The notes under the pieces: model-generated
The model's input: only the letters and a program-made list of their open reading frames with translations
Told to the model about the DNA's origin: nothing
Databases searched by the model: none
DNA from: Cyanobacteria bacterium M_surface_7_m2_037
GTDB taxonomy: Bacteria; Cyanobacteriota; Cyanobacteriia; PCC-6307; Cyanobiaceae
Assembly: GCA_016882585.1 (NCBI GenBank)
Contig: VGPP01000086.1
Location: forward strand, 1 to 6,972
Length of the DNA: 6,972 bases
Reading direction: 5' to 3'
Part shown: piece by piece, positions 1 to 5,661 of the stretch
Layout of the letters: each line of letters opens with the position of its first letter
How positions within the stretch are numbered: position 1 is the first letter of the stretch
Program-made: the position numbers and the translations under genes

Positions 1-312
1 GGCTTCGGCCCCACCGTTCCCGGTGCCCGTCAGCTGGTGAACCATGGCCACGTGACCGTGAACGGCCGCGTCGTGGACATCCCCAGCTACCAGTGCAAAG
101 CCGGTGATGTGGTCGCCATCCGCGAGCGCAAGCAGAGCAAGAAGCTGGCTGAAGGCAACCTGGAATTCCCGGGTCTGGCCAACATCCCGCCCCACCTCGA
201 GCTCGACAAGAACAAGCTCACCGCCAAGGTGATCAGCAAGTGCGAGCGCGAGTGGGTCGCCCTCGAAATCAACGAACTGCTGGTGGTGGAGTACTACTCC
301 CGCAAGGTGTGA
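1..312 (+). CDS. rpsD: 30S ribosomal protein S4, C-terminal part (5' end outside window)
   Basis: The frame is open from base 1 and ends at TGA 310-312, giving the last 103 residues of a protein that is about 200 residues in cyanobacteria. S4 binds 16S rRNA early in 30S assembly. The visible part begins inside the S4 RNA-binding domain: GARQLVNHGHVTVNGR, then VVDIPSYQCKAGDVVAIRER, matches the conserved loop of bacterial S4. The tail EINELLVVEYYSRKV is the typical S4 C-terminus. The GTG at 37 is an internal valine codon and not a start. A strong intrinsic terminator follows at 359-387, so this is the last gene of its transcript. It converges on trpC. Identification is by family recognition and is very secure. 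Confidence 0.96.
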   Translation, partial: GFGPTVPGARQLVNHGHVTVNGRVVDIPSYQCKAGDVVAIRERKQSKKLAEGNLEFPGLANIPPHLELDKNKLTAKVISKCEREWVALEINELLVVEYYSRKV

Positions 313-314
313 TC

Positions 315-341
315 GATCGGCTGCCGATGGCAGCCCCGATC
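315..341 (+). other. Hairpin directly after the rpsD stop codon
   Basis: A perfect 7-bp stem (GGCTGCC 319-325 with GGCAGCC 329-335, 3-nt loop) is enclosed by a second pairing of GATC 315-318 with GATC 338-341 across a CC bulge. It has no T tract and so is not itself an intrinsic terminator. It lies 18 nt before the terminator hairpin and could protect the rpsD mRNA 3' end; that role is inference. Confidence 0.4.
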
Positions 342-358
342 AACCCCATCAACAGGAC

Positions 359-387
359 AAGCCCGGCTCTCGAAGCCGGGCTTTTTT
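359..387 (+). terminator. Rho-independent terminator of rpsD
   Basis: A perfect 10-bp stem AAGCCCGGCT (359-368) / AGCCGGGCTT (374-383) with a 5-nt loop is followed by a run of six T (382-387). This is a textbook intrinsic terminator for the plus strand. Read on the minus strand, the same stem is followed by TTGTCC, a poor U tract, so it would be only a weak terminator for trpC coming from the other side. Confidence 0.88.
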
Positions 388-394
388 ATGGGCT

Positions 395-413
395 GCGCCG
401 CGCACAACGGCGC
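395..413 (-). other. Hairpin just after the trpC stop codon
   Basis: GCGCCG (395-400) pairs perfectly with CGGCGC (408-413) around a 7-nt loop, 8 nt past the trpC stop on the minus strand. The minus-strand sequence after it is AGCCCATAAAAAA, with no U tract, so intrinsic termination is not supported. It may be an mRNA 3'-end stabiliser or chance in GC-rich DNA. Confidence 0.3.
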
Positions 414-420
414 TGAGCCG

Positions 421-1305
421 TCACCCCCCGATCAGCGTCTCCAAGGCAGCGGTCACATCGCTCTGCCGCATCAGCGATTCACCCACCAGCACCGCATCGG
501 CGCCGGCGCTTTGTACGCGATCAAGATCATCGCGGCTGAACAAACCCGATTCGCTCACCAGCAGGCAGCCCTTCCCGCGAATCTGCTCGCCGTAGCGCTC
601 GGTGAGCTGTTCCGTCGTGGCCAGATCGGTGTCGAAGCTGGCCAGGTTGCGGTTGTTGATGCCGATCAGCTGCACACCTTCGAGAGCCAGAACCCGCTCC
701 AGTTCAGTGGCATCGTGAACCTCCACCAGCACGGTGAGCCCCAGGGCCCGCGCCACCTTCAGGAGATAAGCCATATCCGCGTCGGTGAGGATCGCGGCAA
801 TCAGCAGGGCTGCGTCGGCGCCGGCGGCGCGCGCTTGATACAGCTGATAGGGGCTGAGGATGAAATCTTTGCAGAGCAGCGGCAGATCCACCACCTGGCG
901 CACCTGCACCAGCACCTCAAAACCGCCCTGGAAAAACTGCTTATCGGTGAGCACCGACAGGCAGCTGGCACCACCAGCGGCATAGCCCTGGGCGATCGCC
1001 ACGGGATCGAAATCCTCGCGGATCACGCCTTTGCTGGGGCTGGCTTTCTTCACCTCCGCGATCACCGCCGGCTTACGGCAGGCCGCCTTCAATGCCGCGA
1101 GGAAATCGCGGGTGACGGGGAGTTCGGCCACCTGTTTCTTCAGCTGCTCCAGGCTCACCCGCTCGCGGGCGCTGGCCACCTCGCGATCCTTTTCCCACAC
1201 GATCTTCTCGAGGATGTTGCGAGGCTCGCTCTCCTCGTGCGGGATGGCGTACTCCAGGTGGGCCACCTTCACCTTGGGGTTCGGCGGCCGGCGACGGATC
1301 TCCAT
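421..1305 (-). CDS. trpC: Indole-3-glycerol-phosphate synthase
   Basis: This cytoplasmic (beta/alpha)8-barrel enzyme closes the indole ring in tryptophan synthesis: CdRP to indole-3-glycerol phosphate, CO2 and water. Residue numbers are for the ATG start at 1305. The signature EVKKASPSKG gives catalytic E84, K86, S89 and P90; CKDF gives the general-acid lysine K146; LVEVHD gives E195; INNRNL gives N217 and R219; SESG gives E252 and S253; GESLMR binds phosphate near the C-terminus. All active-site residues known from the Sulfolobus enzyme are present. The first 25 or so residues (MEIRRRPPNPKV onward) precede the core barrel and are the type seen in cyanobacteria. Start choice: a GTG at 1314 would add three residues (MNR); I prefer the ATG because cyanobacterial homologues begin MEIRRRPP. 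No clear Shine-Dalgarno is visible at either. It lies 31 nt downstream of lpdA, probably in the same transcript. Confidence 0.95.
   Translation of the reverse strand: MEIRRRPPNPKVKVAHLEYAIPHEESEPRNILEKIVWEKDREVASARERVSLEQLKKQVAELPVTRDFLAALKAACRKPAVIAEVKKASPSKGVIREDFDPVAIAQGYAAGGASCLSVLTDKQFFQGGFEVLVQVRQVVDLPLLCKDFILSPYQLYQARAAGADAALLIAAILTDADMAYLLKVARALGLTVLVEVHDATELERVLALEGVQLIGINNRNLASFDTDLATTEQLTERYGEQIRGKGCLLVSESGLFSRDDLDRVQSAGADAVLVGESLMRQSDVTAALETLIGG
991..1000. repeat. HIP1 palindrome (GGCGATCGCC)
   Basis: One exact copy of the cyanobacterial highly iterated palindrome core GCGATCGC (992-999), in its extended 10-bp form, lies inside trpC. I found no second exact copy, so this is consistent with a cyanobacterium but does not show genome-wide enrichment. 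Confidence 0.4.
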
Positions 1306-1336
1306 GCGGTTCACGTGCAGTGGTGAGAGGGTTGAA

Positions 1337-2779
1337 TCAGGCGGCGACGGCCATGGCGGCCTGCTTGTAAGCCACTTCCACCACTTCGCTCAAGGTGGGG
1401 TGGGTGTGCACCTCATTGGCCAGCTGCTTCACGCTCTGGCGGCGAGCCACGGCGTTGGCGATCTCCTGGATCAGATCGGCCGCATGCAAGCCATAGATAT
1501 GAGCGCCGAGCACCTCACCGGTGCTCTTGTTGAACAGCAGCTTCATCAGTCCATCGCTTTCGAGCTCGGCTAGGGCCTTGGAGTTGGCCTTGAAATAGCT
1601 GCGCACGCTGCCCAGCTCAAAACCATCCTTGGCGGCGAGCTCCTTGGCATCGGCTTCACTGAGACCCACCGAGCTGATCTCGGGGTGGGTGAAGGTGGCT
1701 GCAGGGATCGAGCGGTAATCGATCGCGCGGGGGTGGCCCAGGATGTTGTCCACCGCCACGGTGCCCTGGGCCGCTGCGGTGTGGGCCAGCATCATCTTTC
1801 CGGTCACATCGCCCACGGCCCAGAGGTGGGGCACGGGGGCACCGTTCACCAGCACCCGCAGCTGATCGTCTACCGGGATGAATCCGCGGTTGGTTTCAAT
1901 CCCGCAGGCCTCGAGGTTCAGGCCCTTGCTGCTGGGCACGCGGCCGGTGGCCACCAGCACTGCATCCACCTCGAGCGTTTCCACCGGCTCGCGGGTCTGC
2001 ATGTCCACCAGCTCGATCTGCACCGGGGCACCGGGCTTGATCGACTTGGCCAGCACACCAGAGCGGGCGTCGATGTCGCGGCCGTCGATCAGATTGCGAG
2101 CAGCGATCTTGGCGATGTCGGGATCAAAGGTGGGCATCACCCGATCCAGGGCCTCGATCATCGTGACCTCACAGCCCAGCGCCGTGTACACGTCGGCGAA
2201 TTCCAGGCCGATGTAGCCGCTGCCGATGATCGCCAGCCAACGGGGCAGCCATTCGAGGCTTACCGCCTCATCACTGGTGAACACGGTGCGGCCATCGGTT
2301 TCGATGCCGGGCGGCACGAAGGGATCGGAGCCCGTGGCGATGATCACGTCACGGCCGGAGAGCACGCGATCCACACCATTGATTTCGCGCACGCCCACCT
2401 TCTGGGGACCCTCCAGGCGGCCCGTGCCACGGATGATCGTGACGCCGGCACGCTCCAGCGTTTTGGTGAGGTTGCCGCGGATCGTGGCGACCAGCTGATT
2501 GGCGTGATCGGCGATCTTCTGGCGCTCGAAACGCACCGGGGCGGCGTGGATGCCAAAACCCTTCAGGTGCTCGGCATCGGCCAGCTCGCGCACCCGGCCG
2601 CTGGCGGCCAGAAGCGCCTTGGAGGGCACGCAGCCGCGGTTCACGCAGGTGCCGCCCATGTCGCGGCTTTCGATGATCACTGTGCGCAGGCCGTGCTCAG
2701 CAGCATGCTTCGCCGCATCGAAGCCGCCGTATCCGGCACCGATGACGATCACATCAAAATCGAAGCTGCCGTCGCTCAC
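1337..2779 (-). CDS. lpdA: Dihydrolipoyl dehydrogenase (E3 / glycine-cleavage L protein)
   Basis: This FAD enzyme reoxidises dihydrolipoyl groups with NAD+ and serves as E3 of pyruvate dehydrogenase and as L protein of glycine cleavage. The 480-residue length fits the family. The order seen is: FAD-binding GAGYGG (14-19); redox disulfide GGTCVNRGCVPSK with C45 and C50; NAD-binding GSGYIGLEF (186-194); ATGR (277-280); second FAD motif WAVGDV (320-325); and the dimerisation domain with HTHPTLSE, giving the catalytic pair H460 and E465. It has no N-terminal lipoyl domain and no signal peptide. The start is GTG at 2777-2779. An in-frame TAA two codons upstream excludes any longer form, the next methionine (M41) would delete the FAD site, and an AGG lies 6 nt upstream. 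The gene follows the methyltransferase gene after a 35-nt gap and precedes trpC. Which complex it serves cannot be read from this context. Confidence 0.96.
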   Translation of the reverse strand: MSDGSFDFDVIVIGAGYGGFDAAKHAAEHGLRTVIIESRDMGGTCVNRGCVPSKALLAASGRVRELADAEHLKGFGIHAAPVRFERQKIADHANQLVATIRGNLTKTLERAGVTIIRGTGRLEGPQKVGVREINGVDRVLSGRDVIIATGSDPFVPPGIETDGRTVFTSDEAVSLEWLPRWLAIIGSGYIGLEFADVYTALGCEVTMIEALDRVMPTFDPDIAKIAARNLIDGRDIDARSGVLAKSIKPGAPVQIELVDMQTREPVETLEVDAVLVATGRVPSSKGLNLEACGIETNRGFIPVDDQLRVLVNGAPVPHLWAVGDVTGKMMLAHTAAAQGTVAVDNILGHPRAIDYRSIPAATFTHPEISSVGLSEADAKELAAKDGFELGSVRSYFKANSKALAELESDGLMKLLFNKSTGEVLGAHIYGLHAADLIQEIANAVARRQSVKQLANEVHTHPTLSEVVEVAYKQAAMAVAA

Positions 2780-2814
2780 CGGTTACCTGCGCAGTTGGCG
2801 GGCATTCTCTCCTG

Positions 2815-3615
2815 TCAGGCCCCCGCAGCTGTGGTCTGGCCCTGCCGCCAGCGCTCCAGCAGCAGCGGCGCCGCGGCCACGGCCACGTTCAGCGACTCCA
2901 CCGCAGCGCTGTGGGGGATGGTGATGCGATGGGTGGCCAGTGCCGCCAACTGCGGATCCAGGCCAGCCCCTTCATTGCCCATCATCAACACGGTGGGGCG
3001 GGTCCAGTCGAGCTGCCAGTAGGGCTGGGCGCCGGGCTGCACCACCGTGGCCACCAACTGCCGGCCGGCCGCAACGGCCCTCTGCAACAGAGGAAGCAGC
3101 TCATCCCCTTGGAGCAGCCGCAACAGCGGCAACGCCAGAGCTGCACCCGCAGAAGCCCTGAGCACCTTGGGCTGGAGGGGATCAGCGCCGCCCCCCAGCC
3201 ACACCTCATCCACACCGGCCGCCAGCGCCGTGCGCAGCAGCGTGCCGAGATTGCCGGGGTCCTGGAGCTGATCGAGCACCAGCACGAAGGCGCCCTCGCC
3301 CCGAGCGACGGGCAACGCCTCTCGGGCCAAGGTGGCCACCACACCATCCGGGTGATCGGTGGTGGCCACCGCCGCCATCACCTCCTCGCCAACAGGCTGC
3401 AGCGGCAGGGACGCTTCCGCCAGCAACAGGCCGTTGCGTTCGATCCAGGCTGGGGTCGCCAGCACCTGCTCGGGCTGGAGCCCCAATCGCAGCAACTCCT
3501 GCAACTGATGGGTGCCCTCCAACAGCAGCAGGCCCTGCTCACGCCGGCCCTTGGGTTGATGCAACGCCCGCAGGCGCCCCACCAGCGGATTACGCCGGCT
3601 GGTGATCAGCTCCAT
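2815..3615 (-). CDS. TrmH/SpoU-family RNA 2'-O-methyltransferase
   Basis: A 266-residue SPOUT (trefoil-knot) enzyme that transfers methyl from S-adenosylmethionine to a ribose 2'-OH in rRNA or tRNA. The N-terminal part (1-105, ITSRRNPLVGRLRAL and LLEGTHQLQELL) resembles the substrate-binding domain of RlmB/TsnR-like members. The catalytic domain shows all three SpoU motifs: motif 1 DQLQDPGNLGTLLRTA (115-130; N122, R128), motif 2 LMMGNEGAGL (210-219; N214, E215), motif 3 ITIPHSAAVESLNVAVAAA (231-249; S241, N243). In motif 3 the usual Met and Gly before the Glu-Ser-Leu-Asn core are replaced by H235 and Ala. The ATG at 3615 shares its A with the TGA of the preceding gene (TGATG), so translational coupling is likely. 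The RNA target cannot be assigned from sequence, so no symbol is given. Confidence 0.92.
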   Translation of the reverse strand: MELITSRRNPLVGRLRALHQPKGRREQGLLLLEGTHQLQELLRLGLQPEQVLATPAWIERNGLLLAEASLPLQPVGEEVMAAVATTDHPDGVVATLAREALPVARGEGAFVLVLDQLQDPGNLGTLLRTALAAGVDEVWLGGGADPLQPKVLRASAGAALALPLLRLLQGDELLPLLQRAVAAGRQLVATVVQPGAQPYWQLDWTRPTVLMMGNEGAGLDPQLAALATHRITIPHSAAVESLNVAVAAAPLLLERWRQGQTTAAGA

Positions 3616-3863
3616 CAGAACGCTTCACGCCGGCGGACGTGCAGACCTTCCTCCACATCAAGCCCATGCTCATGCAGCTCCAGGCCGCGCACGGCCGCCA
3701 CTTCGCCTTTCAGCCCCTCGGCACTGAGGTTTTTGATCAACTCCTTGATCAACACATCCTCAATGGTTTTCTGATCGAGGGCATCAGGGGTGAGCGCCCC
3801 CAAGAAGCGTCCGATCTTGGCCGCCACGACTTCGGAGGCATTGGTGATCTTGAGAACGAGCAT
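3615..3863 (-). CDS. Small conserved-type hypothetical protein, 82 aa
   Basis: I do not know a function for this protein. The predicted product is 82 residues, starting MLVLKITNASEVVAAKIGRF. It has a helix-prone, charged middle (DQKTIEDVLIKELIKNL, 30-46) and an acidic then basic tail ending VRRREAF, with no cysteines, signal peptide or membrane segment. I chose the ATG at 3861-3863. The frame stays open upstream, but that longer form would run through the terminator and into tRNA-Leu and loses protein-like composition. No strong Shine-Dalgarno is seen; a GTG at 3882-3884 is an alternative start. The stop codon overlaps the methyltransferase start by one base, which makes this the first gene of the minus-strand cluster. 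My recollection is that similar short proteins occur at this place in other picocyanobacteria. A role with the methyltransferase is inference from the overlap only. Confidence 0.8.
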   Translation of the reverse strand: MLVLKITNASEVVAAKIGRFLGALTPDALDQKTIEDVLIKELIKNLSAEGLKGEVAAVRGLELHEHGLDVEEGLHVRRREAF

Positions 3864-3968
3864 CGACGAGCCGTGCAGCACAAACGATGAAAGCAGCCGG
3901 GATGCCCGTGCTGCCTTGTAACGCTGGCAAGCCAAAGCGAGAACAGCAACAGTCCATCCCGCCCGAGC

Positions 3969-3978
3969 CCCGATCGGG
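3969..3978. other. 10-bp perfect palindrome CCCGATCGGG upstream of the minus-strand cluster
   Basis: CCCGATCGGG sits in the spacer that must carry the promoter of the small-protein/methyltransferase/lpdA/trpC cluster, about 105 bp before the first start codon. It could be an operator half-site pair or chance in GC-rich sequence. I could not pick out convincing -35/-10 boxes in this spacer. Confidence 0.2.
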
Positions 3979-3991
3979 TGCAGAAGACAAC

Positions 3992-4022
3992 AAAAAAGCC
4001 CCCCTCGAAGAGGGAGGCTTTT
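3992..4022 (-). terminator. Intrinsic terminator of tRNA-Leu(CAG), potentially bidirectional
   Basis: Read on the minus strand, GCCTCCCTC (4018-4010) pairs with GAGGGGGGC (4006-3998) over nine positions with one G-U, a 3-nt loop, and a following run of six T (complement of 3992-3997). It begins 4 nt after the tRNA. The other strand has the same stem followed by four T, so it may also act weakly for plus-strand transcripts. It separates the tRNA from the protein cluster, which therefore needs its own promoter within 3864-3991. Confidence 0.85.
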
Positions 4023-4026
4023 GCAG

Positions 4027-4110
4027 TGCGGATGGGGAGACTTGAACTCCCACGACATTGCTGCCACTAGTACCTGAAACTAGCGCGTCTACCAATTCCG
4101 CCACATCCGC
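4027..4110 (-). tRNA. tRNA-Leu (anticodon CAG)
   Basis: A complete class II tRNA of 84 nt. The acceptor stem GCGGATG (5' end at 4110) pairs perfectly with CATCCGC (4034-4028), and discriminator A is at 4027. The D arm contains GGAATTGGTAGAC. The anticodon stem CTAGT/ACTAG encloses loop TTCAGGT, with anticodon CAG at 4076-4074, reading codon CUG. The long variable arm has a GGCA/TGTC stem, which is the leucine class II hallmark. The T arm is GGGAG-TTCAAGT-CTCCC. CCA is not encoded (the next bases are CTG). A terminator follows 4 nt on. A possible -10 box TACATT lies at 4148-4143 on the minus strand, without a convincing -35. Confidence 0.96.
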
Positions 4111-4183
4111 AGGGGCTGGCGTGTCGCGTCGGCGACCCCGGAAATGTACCCCATCAGGGGTTGCTCTCCGGAGCGAAGCCAGT

Positions 4184-4195
4184 TCCGGCGCCGGA
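4184..4195. other. 12-bp perfect palindrome in the tRNA-Leu/murA divergent spacer
   Basis: TCCGGCGCCGGA is self-complementary across all 12 bases and lies 62 bp before murA and 74 bp before the divergent tRNA gene. A regulatory role is possible but unproven. Short GC palindromes also arise by chance in this base composition. Confidence 0.25.
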
Positions 4196-4238
4196 CGTCT
4201 TGCCGGTCTCAGAGCCGATTGTCAGGATGAGGCCCCTG

Positions 4239-4251
4239 AGGCGGGACGCCT
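4239..4251 (+). other. Hairpin in the murA leader
   Basis: AGGCG (4239-4243) pairs with CGCCT (4247-4251) around a 3-nt loop and ends 6 nt before the murA ATG. No Shine-Dalgarno is visible in the usual window. The only purine-rich element nearby (GAGG/GGGA) is inside this stem. Confidence 0.3.
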
Positions 4252-4257
4252 GTAGCC

Positions 4258-5553
4258 ATGACTGTGACCGCGCTCCCGTCTCAACAGATTCTCAATCCTC
4301 AGCTTGAGATCGCGGGCAATCGCCGCCTCTCGGGCGAACTGCGGGTGAGCGGTGCCAAGAATTCAGCCCTGGTGCTGATGGCCGCCAGCCTGCTCACCGA
4401 AGACCAGTTGCGGCTGCGCAACGTGCCGCCCCTCACCGATATCCAGGGCATGGGGGAGATCCTCAGCTCCCTCGGGGTGAAGGTGCGCCGCAACGGCGAA
4501 AGCCTGGAGATGCACGGCTCCGGCCTCAACCAATCCGCGCCGCCCTACGAGCTGGTGAACAGCCTGCGGGCCAGCTTCTTCTGCATCGGCCCGCTGCTAG
4601 CACGGCTGGGCATTGCCCGCGTTCCCCTTCCCGGCGGCTGCCAGATCGGCACCCGCCCTGTGGTGGAGCACGTGAAGGGTCTGAAGGCGCTCGGAGCCCA
4701 GGTCACGATCGAGCACGGTGTGGTGTCGGCGGTGGTGCCGGGCCGCGGCCATCGCCTCAAGGGCGGGCGCATCCACCTGGATTGCCCCAGCGTGGGTGCC
4801 ACCGAAACGCTGATGATGGCGGCCGCCCTCGCCGAGGGTGAAACGGTGATCGAAAACGCCGCCCTTGAGCCCGAGGTGGTGGATCTGGCCGGGCTGCTAC
4901 TGGCCATGGGCGCCAAGGTGCGTGGCGCCGGCACACCCACCATCACGATCGTGGGTGTGGAGCGCCTGCACGGCGCCGACTACGCCGTGATCCCCGATCG
5001 GATCGAGGCCGGCACCTTCCTGCTGGCCGCCGCCATCACCCGCTCCACGCTCACCGTGGGTCCGGTGATCACCGATCACCTCGGTGCGGTGCTCACCAAG
5101 CTCGAGGAAGCCGGCTGCAAGCTCAAGATCGACGGAACCCTCGTCACCATCAGTGCTGAGGACATCCGGGCGGTGGATCTGCGCACCCAACCCTTCCCCG
5201 GCTTCCCCACCGACCTGCAGGCGCCGTTCATGAGCTTGCTGGCCACGGCTCAGGGAACGAGCGTGATCACGGAGAACATCTTTGAAAACCGGCTGCAGCA
5301 CGTGGCCGAACTGCAGCGCATGGGGGCCGCCATCCGCGTGCAGGGCAGCACCGCCTTCATCGAAGGGGTCGCTCGCCTCAGCGGTGCACCGGTGCAGGGC
5401 AGCGACCTGCGGGCCTCCGCCGCCATGGTGCTGGCGGGCCTGGCCGCCGAAGGCATCACCACCGTGCAGGGCCTGGAATACCTCGATCGCGGCTATGCCG
5501 ATTTCGAAGGCAAGCTCAACCGCGTTGGCGCCTCGATCCGCCGCGTGGGCTGA
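4258..5553 (+). CDS. murA: UDP-N-acetylglucosamine 1-carboxyvinyltransferase
   Basis: MurA transfers enolpyruvate from PEP to UDP-GlcNAc, the first committed cytoplasmic step of peptidoglycan synthesis. The 431-residue length fits the family (E. coli 419), with the two-domain EPSP-synthase-like fold expected. Visible active-site residues, with E. coli equivalents, are K34 and N35 in SGAKNSAL (K22, N23), R104 (R91), C128 in LPGGCQIGTRP (C115), D319 in GFPTDLQ (D305), R345 in ENRLQH (R331), D383-L384-R385 in GSDLRA (369-371) and R411 in LDRGY (R397). A cysteine rather than aspartate at 128 is the fosfomycin-sensitive form. The start at ATG 4258 is fixed by an in-frame TGA at 4237-4239 with no other start between. 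There is no clear Shine-Dalgarno, and no convincing promoter boxes in 4111-4257. It is followed 26 nt later by tRNA-Leu(CAA) and probably shares a transcript with it. Confidence 0.97.
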   Translation: MTVTALPSQQILNPQLEIAGNRRLSGELRVSGAKNSALVLMAASLLTEDQLRLRNVPPLTDIQGMGEILSSLGVKVRRNGESLEMHGSGLNQSAPPYELVNSLRASFFCIGPLLARLGIARVPLPGGCQIGTRPVVEHVKGLKALGAQVTIEHGVVSAVVPGRGHRLKGGRIHLDCPSVGATETLMMAAALAEGETVIENAALEPEVVDLAGLLLAMGAKVRGAGTPTITIVGVERLHGADYAVIPDRIEAGTFLLAAAITRSTLTVGPVITDHLGAVLTKLEEAGCKLKIDGTLVTISAEDIRAVDLRTQPFPGFPTDLQAPFMSLLATAQGTSVITENIFENRLQHVAELQRMGAAIRVQGSTAFIEGVARLSGAPVQGSDLRASAAMVLAGLAAEGITTVQGLEYLDRGYADFEGKLNRVGASIRRVG

Positions 5554-5554
5554 G

Positions 5555-5575
5555 GGCTGACCCCTAAAGTCAGCC
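5555..5575 (+). other. Hairpin between murA and tRNA-Leu(CAA)
   Basis: GGCTGAC (5555-5561) pairs perfectly with GTCAGCC (5569-5575) around a 7-nt loop, 1 nt after the murA stop and 4 nt before the tRNA. There is no T tract, so it is not a good intrinsic terminator. It could mark the end of murA mRNA or an RNase processing point between murA and the tRNA. Confidence 0.4.
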
Positions 5576-5579
5576 ACGC

Positions 5580-5661
5580 GGGAGCGTGCCGGAATTGGTA
5601 GACGGACTCGACTCAAAATCGAGCGCCTTCGGGCATGTGGGTTCAAGTCCCACCGCTCCTA
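5580..5661 (+). tRNA. tRNA-Leu (anticodon CAA)
   Basis: A complete class II tRNA of 82 nt. Acceptor GGGAGCG (5580-5586) pairs with CGCTCCT (5654-5660). Six pairs are Watson-Crick, while the outermost pair is G1-U72. T8 and G9 precede a D arm with GGAATTGGTAGAC. The anticodon stem CTCGA (5607-5611)/TCGAG (5619-5623) holds loop CTCAAAA, with anticodon CAA at 5614-5616, reading UUG. The variable arm is GCC-TTCG-GGC (5625-5634). The T arm is GTGGG-TTCAAGT-CCCAC. Discriminator A73 is at 5661 and CCA is not encoded. That A is also the first base of the proposed argD start codon. No separate promoter is obvious in the 26-nt gap after murA. Confidence 0.96.

Noticed and set aside
1303..1314. GTG 1312-1314 as trpC start
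   Set aside because: Kept only as an alternative; the ATG at 1305 matches the start of cyanobacterial homologues and the extra MNR has no support.
1685..3022. 445-codon plus-strand open frame opposite lpdA and the methyltransferase gene
   Set aside because: Shadow of the antisense strand: histidine/glycine-rich composition, no motifs, and long antisense frames are expected in GC-rich coding DNA. The same applies to frames at 388-1326, 2911-3774, 4897-5646 and 5643-6842.
3864..4067. Long N-terminal extension of the 82-aa protein (150 aa form)
   Set aside because: It would cross the tRNA terminator and tRNA body, and the added residues do not look like a protein domain.
3784..4104. Minus-strand frame beginning MAELVDALVSGTSG
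   Set aside because: It is tRNA-Leu(CAG) translated, then the terminator and spacer; the same kind of artefact as above.
4200..4228. Possible murA promoter TTGCCG-17 nt-CAGGAT
   Set aside because: Spacing is right but the -10 matches consensus at only three of six positions; too weak to list.
5586..5660. GTG at 5586 as the argD start, adding 25 residues MPELVDGLDSKSSAFGHVGS...
   Set aside because: These codons are the tRNA-Leu(CAA) sequence read in frame. The peptide is a tRNA translation artefact and does not belong to aminotransferases.
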